From Pseudomonas fluorescens (GTDB lineage: Bacteria; Pseudomonadota; Gammaproteobacteria; Pseudomonadales; Pseudomonadaceae): 43,257 bases of DNA. The position numbers and the translations under genes are program-made. Positions within the stretch are counted from its first letter, which is position 1. Each line of letters starts with the position of its first letter. Under the pieces are notes generated by a model. That model was not told where the DNA came from and ran no database searches. It saw only the letters and a list, made by a program, of their open reading frames with translations. The stretch is taken from assembly GCF_000968015.1 (NCBI RefSeq), contig NZ_LACH01000077.1, positions 1 to 43,257 on the forward strand, given 5' to 3'. Below, piece after piece: positions 1-7,323 of the stretch.

Positions 1-50
1 GGCCGTCCCCTATGCCGATTTCTGCAGTTCAGAGATCTCTGCTGTCTGTC

Positions 51-86
51 CTGGCCTCATCGCGAGCTTGCTCGCGATGAGGCCAG
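51..86. repeat. REP-type hairpin (GCGAGC family)
   Basis: A perfect 16-bp inverted repeat with a 4-nt loop, containing the core CGCGAGC/GCTCGCG shared by the other REP pairs in this window. It lies just beyond the terminator of the leftward membrane-protein gene. It is a single hairpin, not a two-hairpin REP pair. Nothing else is recognisable in bases 1-50. Confidence 0.8.
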
Positions 87-96
87 AGCAGGCAAC

Positions 97-130
97 AAAA
101 AGCCCGCAGACGAGTGATCATCTGCGGGCT
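97..130 (-). terminator. Rho-independent terminator of the Smp-like gene
   Basis: Read on the minus strand, a 10-bp stem (AGCCCGCAGA and its complement) is followed directly by five T residues. It lies about 20 bases beyond the stop codon of the leftward gene at 150-1682. Confidence 0.9.
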
Positions 131-149
131 CGGTTGTAGCTTCTAAGAT

Positions 150-1682
150 TTACGCCCGGCGCTCATGCATCCGCGCCAGTTGCCGCTCGAGCATCGACGG
201 ATAAGGCTCCATCAGTCGCTCTACGCAACAAGCGCCTTCCGGGCTTGCGATCGGTCGGATTCGCGCACGCTGGCGGATCAACGCGTCGTCACCGATCTTG
301 CGCTCCACCAGCAACAGGTTGCGGCTGTGTTGCGACAGGGCCAGCGCATCCTGAGCGGTTTCGGTCAGCAGCAGATCAATCTGGCTGAGGCCGAACAGCT
401 CGTCACCCAGTGTCAGGCCCAACTGCAATTGCAGGGTGATGCCGCTGTCAGCGACTTCGATCTGCAACTGATGGCCCAGAGCTCGCAACAATTCACCGCA
501 GCAGATGGCGTTGGTCAGGTAGTCGTCGCCGCTGTCTTCGGTGTGGAACAGCATCAGCGTGCTGCCATCGTTCAGGGTGTGCAGCTCGCTCTGGTAGAGC
601 GAGGCGGCCTGATCGAGGCAGTCGCGATAGCGTTTGAGCAGTTCTTCCAGACGTGTGCGGGGCAGACGACGCAGTTGATCCTGAGCGCCCAGTTGCACGG
701 CCAGCACCGCGCTGTGCTGCGGCACGTTCGATGGTTGCGGTTTGGCTACCGGTTTCGGCGCGGTCGACGCTGATTCATCAATCAGGTCGGCAAATGCATC
801 GTCGTCATCATCGTCTTCAACGGTGCTGACACTGCGCCGTGGCGCAGGTTTGAGGCCAGCCACAGGCTTGGATTCATCGAAACTCGGGTCACGCAAATTG
901 CGCACTTCGAAGGTTGGCTCGTTATCGTCCGCGTCTTCGTAGTCGCTTTCGTCGTATTCAGGCTCGGGAGCGGGTTCCGGCTCGGCGGGCTCCGGCGCGA
1001 AGTCGGCGTGCAGCTGGCGAGCCAGGTCGCCGATCTCATCCTGACGCTCGGTGGCCGGGGTGTACTCGTCGATATGGCGCAGCCACACCCGCAATTGCAG
1101 CAACGGCGTGGAGATGTGCCGACCCAGGCGCAGGCTCAAGGCCAGGGACAGCGCCAGCAGAATCGCGCTCAAAATGCCCATGCTTTGCAGGCTGATGGTC
1201 ATCGGCTGCTGGAACTGATCCATGTCCAGGCTGATGCGCAGTTGCCCGGCAGTCACATCCTGGAAAGTGATCTTGCTCTGGTACATGCCTTGGGCTTCGC
1301 CGAGCAGGCTATGCTTGGGGCGCTGACCGGCTTCGGCGAGGATGCGATTATCCACGCTGTAGATGGCAGCGTGAGCCACCAGCTTGTTTTTGGTCAGGTT
1401 GTTGAGCAGCACGTTGAGGCTGAGGATGTCGTTGGACACCAACAGCTCCGTGGCGGACGTGGCAGTCTGGGTGGTCAGGCTTTCGCCCAGGGCATCCGCC
1501 TGCTCGTGCATGGCCTGCTTGAACTGCAAACCCATCACACAGGCATAGATCACCAGGGCCAGAGCGACCAGGATCACGTTATGGCTGGCGATGCGCAATG
1601 CAATCGGTACACGGCGGTGGCGCAGTGCACGGAAGATCAGCAGAAAGAAGTTATCGGTTTTTACTGGCGTGGGCCGGTTCAC
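150..1682 (-). CDS. Smp/YtjB-like membrane protein with HAMP segment and cyclase-like C-terminus
   Basis: This is a 510-residue inner-membrane protein. TM1 is about residues 31-52, followed by an extracytoplasmic loop of about 110 residues. TM2 is about 163-186 and leads into a HAMP-like stretch (187-225). A linker very rich in D, E and P covers 229-300, including six consecutive D. The C-terminal region (about 323-485) resembles a degenerate class III nucleotide cyclase fold: GSTLMLFH near 373-380 and LQLGLTLG near 419-426 sit where such domains have their core strands, but no metal-binding Asp pair is evident. E. coli smp (ytjB) is likewise divergent from serB, which supports the family call. 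Function is unknown. The cyclase-like assignment is my inference from pattern only. Confidence 0.75.
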   Translation of the reverse strand: MNRPTPVKTDNFFLLIFRALRHRRVPIALRIASHNVILVALALVIYACVMGLQFKQAMHEQADALGESLTTQTATSATELLVSNDILSLNVLLNNLTKNKLVAHAAIYSVDNRILAEAGQRPKHSLLGEAQGMYQSKITFQDVTAGQLRISLDMDQFQQPMTISLQSMGILSAILLALSLALSLRLGRHISTPLLQLRVWLRHIDEYTPATERQDEIGDLARQLHADFAPEPAEPEPAPEPEYDESDYEDADDNEPTFEVRNLRDPSFDESKPVAGLKPAPRRSVSTVEDDDDDDAFADLIDESASTAPKPVAKPQPSNVPQHSAVLAVQLGAQDQLRRLPRTRLEELLKRYRDCLDQAASLYQSELHTLNDGSTLMLFHTEDSGDDYLTNAICCGELLRALGHQLQIEVADSGITLQLQLGLTLGDELFGLSQIDLLLTETAQDALALSQHSRNLLLVERKIGDDALIRQRARIRPIASPEGACCVERLMEPYPSMLERQLARMHERRA

Positions 1683-1718
1683 TTGAGCTCGGCTCTTTTG
1701 TCCGTGAAGTTGACGCGC

Positions 1719-1747
1719 AGTATAGCGACAGGCCCTAGACCGTCAAA
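1719..1747 (-). promoter_or_regulatory. Sigma70-type promoter for the Smp-like gene
   Basis: On the minus strand TTTGAC (1747-1742) and TATACT (1724-1719) are separated by 17 bases. This is a near-consensus sigma70 promoter about 40 bases upstream of the start codon. Confidence 0.7.
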
Positions 1748-1817
1748 GCGCTCACGGTGCCCGATGGTCACTGAAAGTGGGTAGAATGCGGTTTTTTTCC
1801 ACCTGCGGGGGTGCGCC

Positions 1818-3032
1818 TTGCGCGAAATCGTCCTGATAAACATCACGGGAGTCGACCGTCCGGGTCTGACTGCGGCCATTACCGGCGTTCTGGCCCAGGG
1901 TGGTGTGAACATTCTTGACATTGGTCAGGCGGTGATCCACGACACCTTGTCGTTCGGCATCCTGGTTGAAATTCCTGACACCGAGCAAGGCAAGTCGGTG
2001 CTCAAGGACATCCTGTTCACGGCGTACAAGCTCGATCAGCAGGTGCGTTTCACGCCGGTGTCCGAAGAGGATTACCAGCAGTGGGTTGGCAATCAGGGCA
2101 AGAAACGCCACATCGTGACCCTGCTGACCCGCAAAGTGACCGCCGGGCAATTGCAGGCCGTGAGTTCGATCACCGCCAAGTATGGCTTGAACATCGACCA
2201 CATCGATCGTCTGTCCGGGCGCATGCCGCTGGACACCCCGGCCGATCAGGGCAAGGGCTGCATCGAGTTTTCCGTTCGTGGTGAAGCGGCTGATCCGCAA
2301 GCGCTACGGGCCGAATTCCTCAGCGTCGCGCAGGAACTGAACGTCGACATCGCCTTCCAGGAAGATTCTCTGTTCCGTCGTAACCGTCGTCTGGCGGTGT
2401 TCGACATGGACTCGACGCTGATCGAAGCCGAAGTGATCGACGAACTGGCCAAGGCTGCCGGTGTGGGCGATCAGGTGTCTGCGATCACCGAGCGGGCGAT
2501 GGCCGGCGAATTGGACTTCCGCGCCAGCTTCAAGGAGCGCCTGGCCTTGTTGAAAGGGCTGGATGTCAGCGTACTGGATTCCATCGGCGCCTCCCTGCGC
2601 CTGACCGAAGGTGCCGAAACCCTGTTCGCCGAACTCAAGCGTCTGGGCTACAAAACCGCGATCCTGTCGGGCGGCTTTACCTACTTCGCCAAGCAATTGC
2701 AGGCCAAGTTAGGTATCGACTATGTGTTTGCCAATGAACTGGAAGTGGTCGACGGCAAGGTCACCGGCGTGGCGGTCGAGCCGATTGTTGATGCGCAACG
2801 CAAGGCGGACTTGCTGAAGGAGCTGGCGCACAAGGAAGGTTTGCGTCTGGAGCAGACCATTGCGGTCGGCGACGGCGCCAACGATTTGCCAATGCTGGCG
2901 ATTGCCGGGTTGGGCGTGGCGTTCCGTGCCAAGCCGCTGGTGAAGCAGTCGGCGAAGCAGGCGATTTCCACCCTTGGGCTGGATGGCGTGCTGTATCTGC
3001 TGGGCTTCCGGGATCGCGACGGGCAGCTCTGA
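1818..3032 (+). CDS. serB: Phosphoserine phosphatase SerB
   Basis: SerB hydrolyses O-phosphoserine to serine, the last step of serine biosynthesis, in the cytoplasm. It is 404 residues long. Tandem ACT-like regulatory regions occupy about residues 1-185, and the HAD phosphatase core follows. Motif I is DMDST with the nucleophile D196 and acid/base D198. Motif II is S284-G-G, K329 is the likely motif III lysine, and GDGAND at 351-356 is the metal-binding motif. The start is TTG at 1818. It fits the family N-terminus (MREIVLIN), and the nearby GTG at 1811 is out of frame. The gene is divergent from the Smp-like gene, as in E. coli. A TAGAAT at 1782-1787 could be its -10 element, but no good -35 accompanies it. 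Confidence 0.96.
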   Translation: MREIVLINITGVDRPGLTAAITGVLAQGGVNILDIGQAVIHDTLSFGILVEIPDTEQGKSVLKDILFTAYKLDQQVRFTPVSEEDYQQWVGNQGKKRHIVTLLTRKVTAGQLQAVSSITAKYGLNIDHIDRLSGRMPLDTPADQGKGCIEFSVRGEAADPQALRAEFLSVAQELNVDIAFQEDSLFRRNRRLAVFDMDSTLIEAEVIDELAKAAGVGDQVSAITERAMAGELDFRASFKERLALLKGLDVSVLDSIGASLRLTEGAETLFAELKRLGYKTAILSGGFTYFAKQLQAKLGIDYVFANELEVVDGKVTGVAVEPIVDAQRKADLLKELAHKEGLRLEQTIAVGDGANDLPMLAIAGLGVAFRAKPLVKQSAKQAISTLGLDGVLYLLGFRDRDGQL

Positions 3033-3055
3033 GTTCTTTATTGCCTGATCTGGCG

Positions 3056-3152
3056 CCATCGCGAGCAAGCTCGCTCCCACATTGGATCTCTGGTGTTCAC
3101 AAATGGTGTGTTCACAGCAGATCAAGTGTGGGAGCGAGCTTGCTCGCGATGG
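3056..3152. repeat. REP pair (GCGAGC family)
   Basis: Two inverted REP units, CCATCGCGAGCAAGCTCGCT at the left and its complement at the right, are separated by about 45 bases and together can form one long hairpin. The pair sits between the convergent ends of serB and the PilZ-like gene. Confidence 0.88.
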
Positions 3153-3173
3153 GCGCGCTGCGGTTTCACAGAC

Positions 3174-4952
3174 TCACAACGACTTCCACAACAAATTAAA
3201 ATCCTCCTCAACGCCGCTCACCGCGGCGTTGTCGTTTCTGGCGGTCTCCAGTGGACGGTAGGCGAACTGATTAAAGCTGTTGGTGCTCGCCACCCGCCGC
3301 TCCAGCCCGACCCGGCGTTCCTCGCCGTGGGTATTGATCATGACTTTGTTGCCCTCGTGAAAGGGCAGGCGCGGTGCGATTAGAGTGGCCGGCACGTCGA
3401 TGGCGCTGATTTGCGGCAGCAACAGACCGCGAAGGTATTGGCTGTGGTCATCACGGGTGCGTACCAATTGCAGGCCGCAAGGTTCGGCGAAGGGTGCAAC
3501 CTGTTCGACGCCCATTTGCGTGCCACCGCCGCGCACCTGGCGGATCCAGCGCACCACCGCGATGCTCCAACCCTGACCGGCAGAGTCCTCGATACCGATC
3601 ATCTCACCCGCCTGTAATTCGGCAGGCACTGCGCCAGGCCAGGCCAGGCAGTAACCGCCGGGGCTGTGATTGACCACTGACAGGACATGGGTCGGAAAGT
3701 GCTGATTGCGGTCGGATGCTTCGTGGCTGTCGTCATTCTGAAGGTGCGGGTATTCGATCTCTTCGTAGGGCAATAGAGCGTCTGGATTGCCTTGGGGGGC
3801 GGCGTCGAAGGCCTGGTGCCATTGGTCCTTTTCCCGGCCGGTCACTGACGTTACCGAAAATTGTGCAGGCTGGGCGCCGTGGTTTTTCAGGATGTCGCTG
3901 AATGAGCGTTGCCCACCCAGATAAAAGTGCAGCGCGCTCATGCCTATGCACAGGGTCAACGTGCCTTGGCCGACGGTGCGCTGGAAACCGCGCTCGGCCG
4001 TCTGGCCCCAGGCGGCATGAAGGTGTTGCAACGTATCCAGGTTTAACCCTGCCGGCACGGGCAGTGGCGATGAACTGTCGGTTTTTTGCAAATGAGCTTC
4101 AATTGCCTCGACCAACCCCTGCGGATCAATCCCCAATAAGCTCTCTTGCTGCTCGGCCCGGAACTTGGTGCGGTAACGCGGTCCAGTGTCGAGGTCTGGC
4201 GAGACGGCAAACAGCCCGGAGGCTGGTTTGCCGGGTTGCAGCTTGATCCAGTGGCTCCAGGGCTCCAGCACCTCGGCCACCCGGGCAATCTGGTTCTGGC
4301 GCAGTTGGTTGCAGCGTGAGGCGCCCAACAGCAGGGCGACCACGTAAGTCTGTTCGATGCTCAGGTTTTGCCTCTGGTTGGCCAGCTCATCGCGCAGGCT
4401 CGTGTGCTGGAGCCGGTGCGCGCAGGCGATCCGGTAGAGCTGATGCAGCTCCAGCCACAGGCCTTCCGGCACCGGACAATACAGTTCGGTAGAGCGAATC
4501 AGCGGCCCGTTCAGGCAATGGATCGCCCGTTGCAGTGCCTGGGCCAGCAGTGGCGCACGGTCTTTGCTGAAGCGTGGCGTGATGCGCACGACAATCTGTT
4601 TATAGCCAATGGCCAAATGACTCTGCAGCGCCTGACAGAGGTTGGCGATCTTGCGCGAACGCTCGTCGAGGACAATCGACTGATGAAGGAAGTGCCGCTC
4701 AAGGTGTTTGCAGACGTAATACACCTCGGGGCGCAGCAGTTCGAGCAATTGCAGGCGATTGTCGCTGGGCGTGAGCAGCTGGTTGAGTTCGCTCAAGCCT
4801 TGATAGAGCTGGCGAGCGGTTTCGCCGATATTGGCTTTGGGCAGGTTGGCGATCCAGCGCTTGAGATCACGCGGGGTGGGGTCACAGAACGACAGGCGCA
4901 ACAGCGTCGGGATCGGGGCGCGAAGCAACAGGTGGGGACTGGTCTCATTCAT
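3174..4952 (-). CDS. Cytoplasmic protein with C-terminal PilZ-like domain (PA4958-like)
   Basis: About 592 residues from the ATG at 4952. An upstream in-frame TTG at 4970 would give 598, but it lacks a ribosome binding site, whereas GGAG lies 12 bases before the ATG. The N-terminal 400 residues are mostly helical, without a signal peptide or membrane segment, and carry no motif I recognise. Near residues 430-490 an NHSPGG motif is followed about 30 residues later by AVVRW and MGVE. That is the layout of a PilZ domain (D/NxSxxG followed by strands), although the usual upstream RxxxR is not obvious. The C-terminus has an arginine-rich HGEERRVGLERR stretch. The position after serB matches P. aeruginosa PA4958 from memory. 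Cyclic-di-GMP binding is possible but unproven. Confidence 0.65.
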   Translation of the reverse strand: MNETSPHLLLRAPIPTLLRLSFCDPTPRDLKRWIANLPKANIGETARQLYQGLSELNQLLTPSDNRLQLLELLRPEVYYVCKHLERHFLHQSIVLDERSRKIANLCQALQSHLAIGYKQIVVRITPRFSKDRAPLLAQALQRAIHCLNGPLIRSTELYCPVPEGLWLELHQLYRIACAHRLQHTSLRDELANQRQNLSIEQTYVVALLLGASRCNQLRQNQIARVAEVLEPWSHWIKLQPGKPASGLFAVSPDLDTGPRYRTKFRAEQQESLLGIDPQGLVEAIEAHLQKTDSSSPLPVPAGLNLDTLQHLHAAWGQTAERGFQRTVGQGTLTLCIGMSALHFYLGGQRSFSDILKNHGAQPAQFSVTSVTGREKDQWHQAFDAAPQGNPDALLPYEEIEYPHLQNDDSHEASDRNQHFPTHVLSVVNHSPGGYCLAWPGAVPAELQAGEMIGIEDSAGQGWSIAVVRWIRQVRGGGTQMGVEQVAPFAEPCGLQLVRTRDDHSQYLRGLLLPQISAIDVPATLIAPRLPFHEGNKVMINTHGEERRVGLERRVASTNSFNQFAYRPLETARNDNAAVSGVEEDFNLLWKSL

Positions 4953-5129
4953 GCCGTGGAAAAACTCCAACCGGGAAATGGGCAGTGAATGACCTCACTG
5001 TAACAGCTATGGGTTTCTACCGTTTGTCTGTCAGTCGAGTGCCCTCCGGGCGTACTACTAATCTGACAGTCGTACGGCCTGCTGCCTACGCAGGGCAGGT
5101 CTCTTTGTAACTTCAAGGAGATGAAGTTT

Positions 5130-5531
5130 ATGTCTAGATATGTAGTGGCAAATCAATGGGGCGGTAGTTCGGCACCCTGGCATCCGGGCGGAGACTGGAC
5201 GCTAGGCGCGCGGGACAACCAGAAAGTTGTCGCGATCGATATCAAATCGGGCGATGGCGGGAAGAGTTTCACCGGCACCATGACGTATGCGGGTGAAGGT
5301 CCCATTGGCTTCAAGGCTCAGCGCACGGGCCAGAACCAGTACAACGTTGAAAATCAGTGGGGCGGCAACGATGCCCCCTGGCATCCGGGTGGCAAATGGG
5401 TCATCGGAGGTCGGGATAATCAGAACGTTGTGGCGTTGAGCGTGACCTCCAGTGATGGAGGGAAAAACCTCAGTGGCACCAATACCTACGCCAACGAAGG
5501 GCCGATCGGCTTTCGTGGACAGATAGAGTAA
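5130..5531 (+). CDS. High-mannose-binding lectin, OAA-homologue family (P. fluorescens agglutinin type)
   Basis: A 133-residue protein made of two tandem repeats offset by exactly 67 residues: NQWGG at 8-12 and 75-79, WHPGG at 17-21 and 84-88, EGPIGF at 56-61 and 123-128. This is the architecture of Oscillatoria agardhii agglutinin and its P. fluorescens homologue, which bind the branched core of high-mannose glycans at two sites. Residues reported for OAA sugar binding (W10, R28, E56 and W77, R95, E123) are all present. No signal peptide is seen, so the protein is cytoplasmic unless released by another route. The start is ATG 5130, with AAGGAG at 5115-5120. The ATG at 5121 touches that site and is less likely. 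It is a single accessory gene with no partner in its own direction. Confidence 0.93.
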   Translation: MSRYVVANQWGGSSAPWHPGGDWTLGARDNQKVVAIDIKSGDGGKSFTGTMTYAGEGPIGFKAQRTGQNQYNVENQWGGNDAPWHPGGKWVIGGRDNQNVVALSVTSSDGGKNLSGTNTYANEGPIGFRGQIE

Positions 5532-5547
5532 CGGCACCACCGAAATG

Positions 5548-5579
5548 TCCGACCCCGCGAAGACGTTCGCGGGTTCGGA
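5548..5579. terminator. Hairpin between the convergent lectin and psd genes
   Basis: A 14-bp stem with one C-T mismatch and a GACG loop lies in the 55-base gap between the lectin stop and the psd stop. It has no long T run on either strand, so it is probably a weak bidirectional terminator. Confidence 0.6.
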
Positions 5580-5586
5580 TCAGTGA

Positions 5587-6447
5587 TCAGGCTTTTGCCA
5601 GGCCCATGCCCTGGCCCATCTGCACCGGCGAACCGGCCGCCAGCTCTTCAGCCCACTTCACTTGATCAGGCCCGAACAGCACGACAGCGGTCGAACCCAG
5701 CTTGAAGCGACCCAGTTCTGCACCTTTCTCCAAATGGATCGGCGCACGGGCAGCTTCGTCGTAGCGGAAGGTTTTCAGCTCGCGTTTCGGCGGCGTGACC
5801 AACCCGGCCCAGACGGTTTCGATCGACGCAACGATCATCGCGCCCACCAACACCACGGCCATCGGCCCGCGCTCGGTGTCGAAAATGCACGCCACACGCT
5901 CGTTGCGGGCGAACAATTCAGGAACGTTTTCGGCGGTGGTCTGGTTGACCGAGAAGATCCGGCCCGGGATATAGACCATCTCGCGCAGGGTGCCGGCCAA
6001 CGGCATGTGCACGCGGTGGTAGTCCTTCGGCGACAGATAAATAGTCGCGAAATCACCGCCCATGAACGGCGCTGCGTTGGCAGCGTCGCCGCCCAGCAAT
6101 TCCAGCACGCTGAAGCTGTGACCCTTGGCCTGGAACACGCGACCGTGTTCGATCGGGCCAAGTTGGCTGACCGCGCCGTCGGCCGGGCTGAGGATTGCGC
6201 CTGGGGTCTGGTCCAGCGGGCGAGCGCCGTCCTTCAAGGCGCGAGTGAAGAACGCATTGAAGTGCTCATAGGCAGTCAGGTCTTCGACCAGAGCCTGCGA
6301 CATGTCCACCTGATAACGCTTGGCGAACCAGGCGGTGAAGGCGTTCTTGAACCAGCGCACGCGACATTCGGCAATGCAGCCGGCCAGTCGCGACAGCAGG
6401 TGATGGGGCAGCAGGTATTGGCTGAGGATAAACAAACGCTTATTCAT
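5587..6447 (-). CDS. psd: Phosphatidylserine decarboxylase proenzyme
   Basis: Psd decarboxylates phosphatidylserine to phosphatidylethanolamine at the inner membrane. The 286-residue proenzyme carries the LGST self-cleavage motif at 250-253. Cleavage before S252 creates the pyruvoyl group and splits the chain into a large beta and a small alpha subunit. D90 in SPADG and H147 in DYHRVH match the residues of the processing triad. The gene follows rhdA with an 18-base gap, so the two probably share a transcript. Confidence 0.96.
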   Translation of the reverse strand: MNKRLFILSQYLLPHHLLSRLAGCIAECRVRWFKNAFTAWFAKRYQVDMSQALVEDLTAYEHFNAFFTRALKDGARPLDQTPGAILSPADGAVSQLGPIEHGRVFQAKGHSFSVLELLGGDAANAAPFMGGDFATIYLSPKDYHRVHMPLAGTLREMVYIPGRIFSVNQTTAENVPELFARNERVACIFDTERGPMAVVLVGAMIVASIETVWAGLVTPPKRELKTFRYDEAARAPIHLEKGAELGRFKLGSTAVVLFGPDQVKWAEELAAGSPVQMGQGMGLAKA

Positions 6448-6465
6448 TAACTGTCCTTAAAAACC

Positions 6466-7281
6466 TTAAATCTCTACGGGCGTATCGGGGTGGTTGCCCC
6501 ATTCGCCCCAGGAACCGGCGTAGCCTTTGACCCGCGGATAACCGAGGGATTTGGCCACCAGATAGGTGAAGCCAGATCGATGGTGAGTCTGGCAGTGGGT
6601 AATTACTTCTTTGTCTTTGCTGATCCCGAGTTTTTCCAGGATCTGCGGCATGTCGGTGCGGATACGCAGGTTGCGCGCCGGATCCATGCCCGCGGTCCAT
6701 TCGAAATTGACCGCGCCGGGAATGTGCCCGGCCTTGGCCGCCAGGACTTTCTCGCCGGAGTACTCCAGCGGCCCGCGTGCGTCCCAGATCGCCAGGTCGG
6801 CGGCACCGAGACGGCTTTGCAGGTACTCGCGGGTGGCGGTGGGTTCGTCGTGCAAGGTCAACGCAACCGGGCCGCCGACCGCTGCCGGGATCTGGATCGA
6901 CATGGGCAAGCCTTCTGCCAGCCAGGCTTTCAGGCCGCCGTCGACATAGTGGTACTTGCTGTGGCCGATGACATCCAGCAGCCAGATAAAGCGCCCGGCC
7001 CAACCGCCGCCTTCGTCGTCATAGACCACGTAGACCGCATCGGGGTTGTGTCCCAGCTCGCCGAACAACGCTTCGAGCGCCGCTTGCGGCGGCATCAGTC
7101 CCGGCGCAGGCGCGTGACCGAGCTGGGTGCGTTTCGGATCGACAAAACGCGCACCGGGGATATGCCCTTCGGCATAGCGGGCGCTGCTGGTCAGGTCCAC
7201 CAGAATCAGTTCGCGGGCGTCGAGACGAGGGAGCAAGTCGCTCGGCTCGATCACCAGCGGCAAGCCAGAGAAGTCAGACAT
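6466..7281 (-). CDS. rhdA: Thiosulfate sulfurtransferase (rhodanese) RhdA
   Basis: A two-domain rhodanese that transfers sulfane sulfur from thiosulfate to an acceptor such as cyanide. From ATG 7281 it is 271 residues long, with GGAG seven bases upstream. The longer frame starting at 7299 lacks such a site. The catalytic loop HCQTHHR places the active cysteine at C230, the same loop and position as Azotobacter vinelandii RhdA. The N-terminal domain (about 1-130) is the inactive rhodanese copy. It lies upstream of psd and 42 bases downstream of the HDOD gene, all leftward. A TACAAT at 7315-7310 (minus strand) could be a -10 element. Confidence 0.95.
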   Translation of the reverse strand: MSDFSGLPLVIEPSDLLPRLDARELILVDLTSSARYAEGHIPGARFVDPKRTQLGHAPAPGLMPPQAALEALFGELGHNPDAVYVVYDDEGGGWAGRFIWLLDVIGHSKYHYVDGGLKAWLAEGLPMSIQIPAAVGGPVALTLHDEPTATREYLQSRLGAADLAIWDARGPLEYSGEKVLAAKAGHIPGAVNFEWTAGMDPARNLRIRTDMPQILEKLGISKDKEVITHCQTHHRSGFTYLVAKSLGYPRVKGYAGSWGEWGNHPDTPVEI

Positions 7282-7323
7282 GTGAGGTCTCCAGAACACA
7301 AAGGGGAGGATTGTAGCGCAGCG

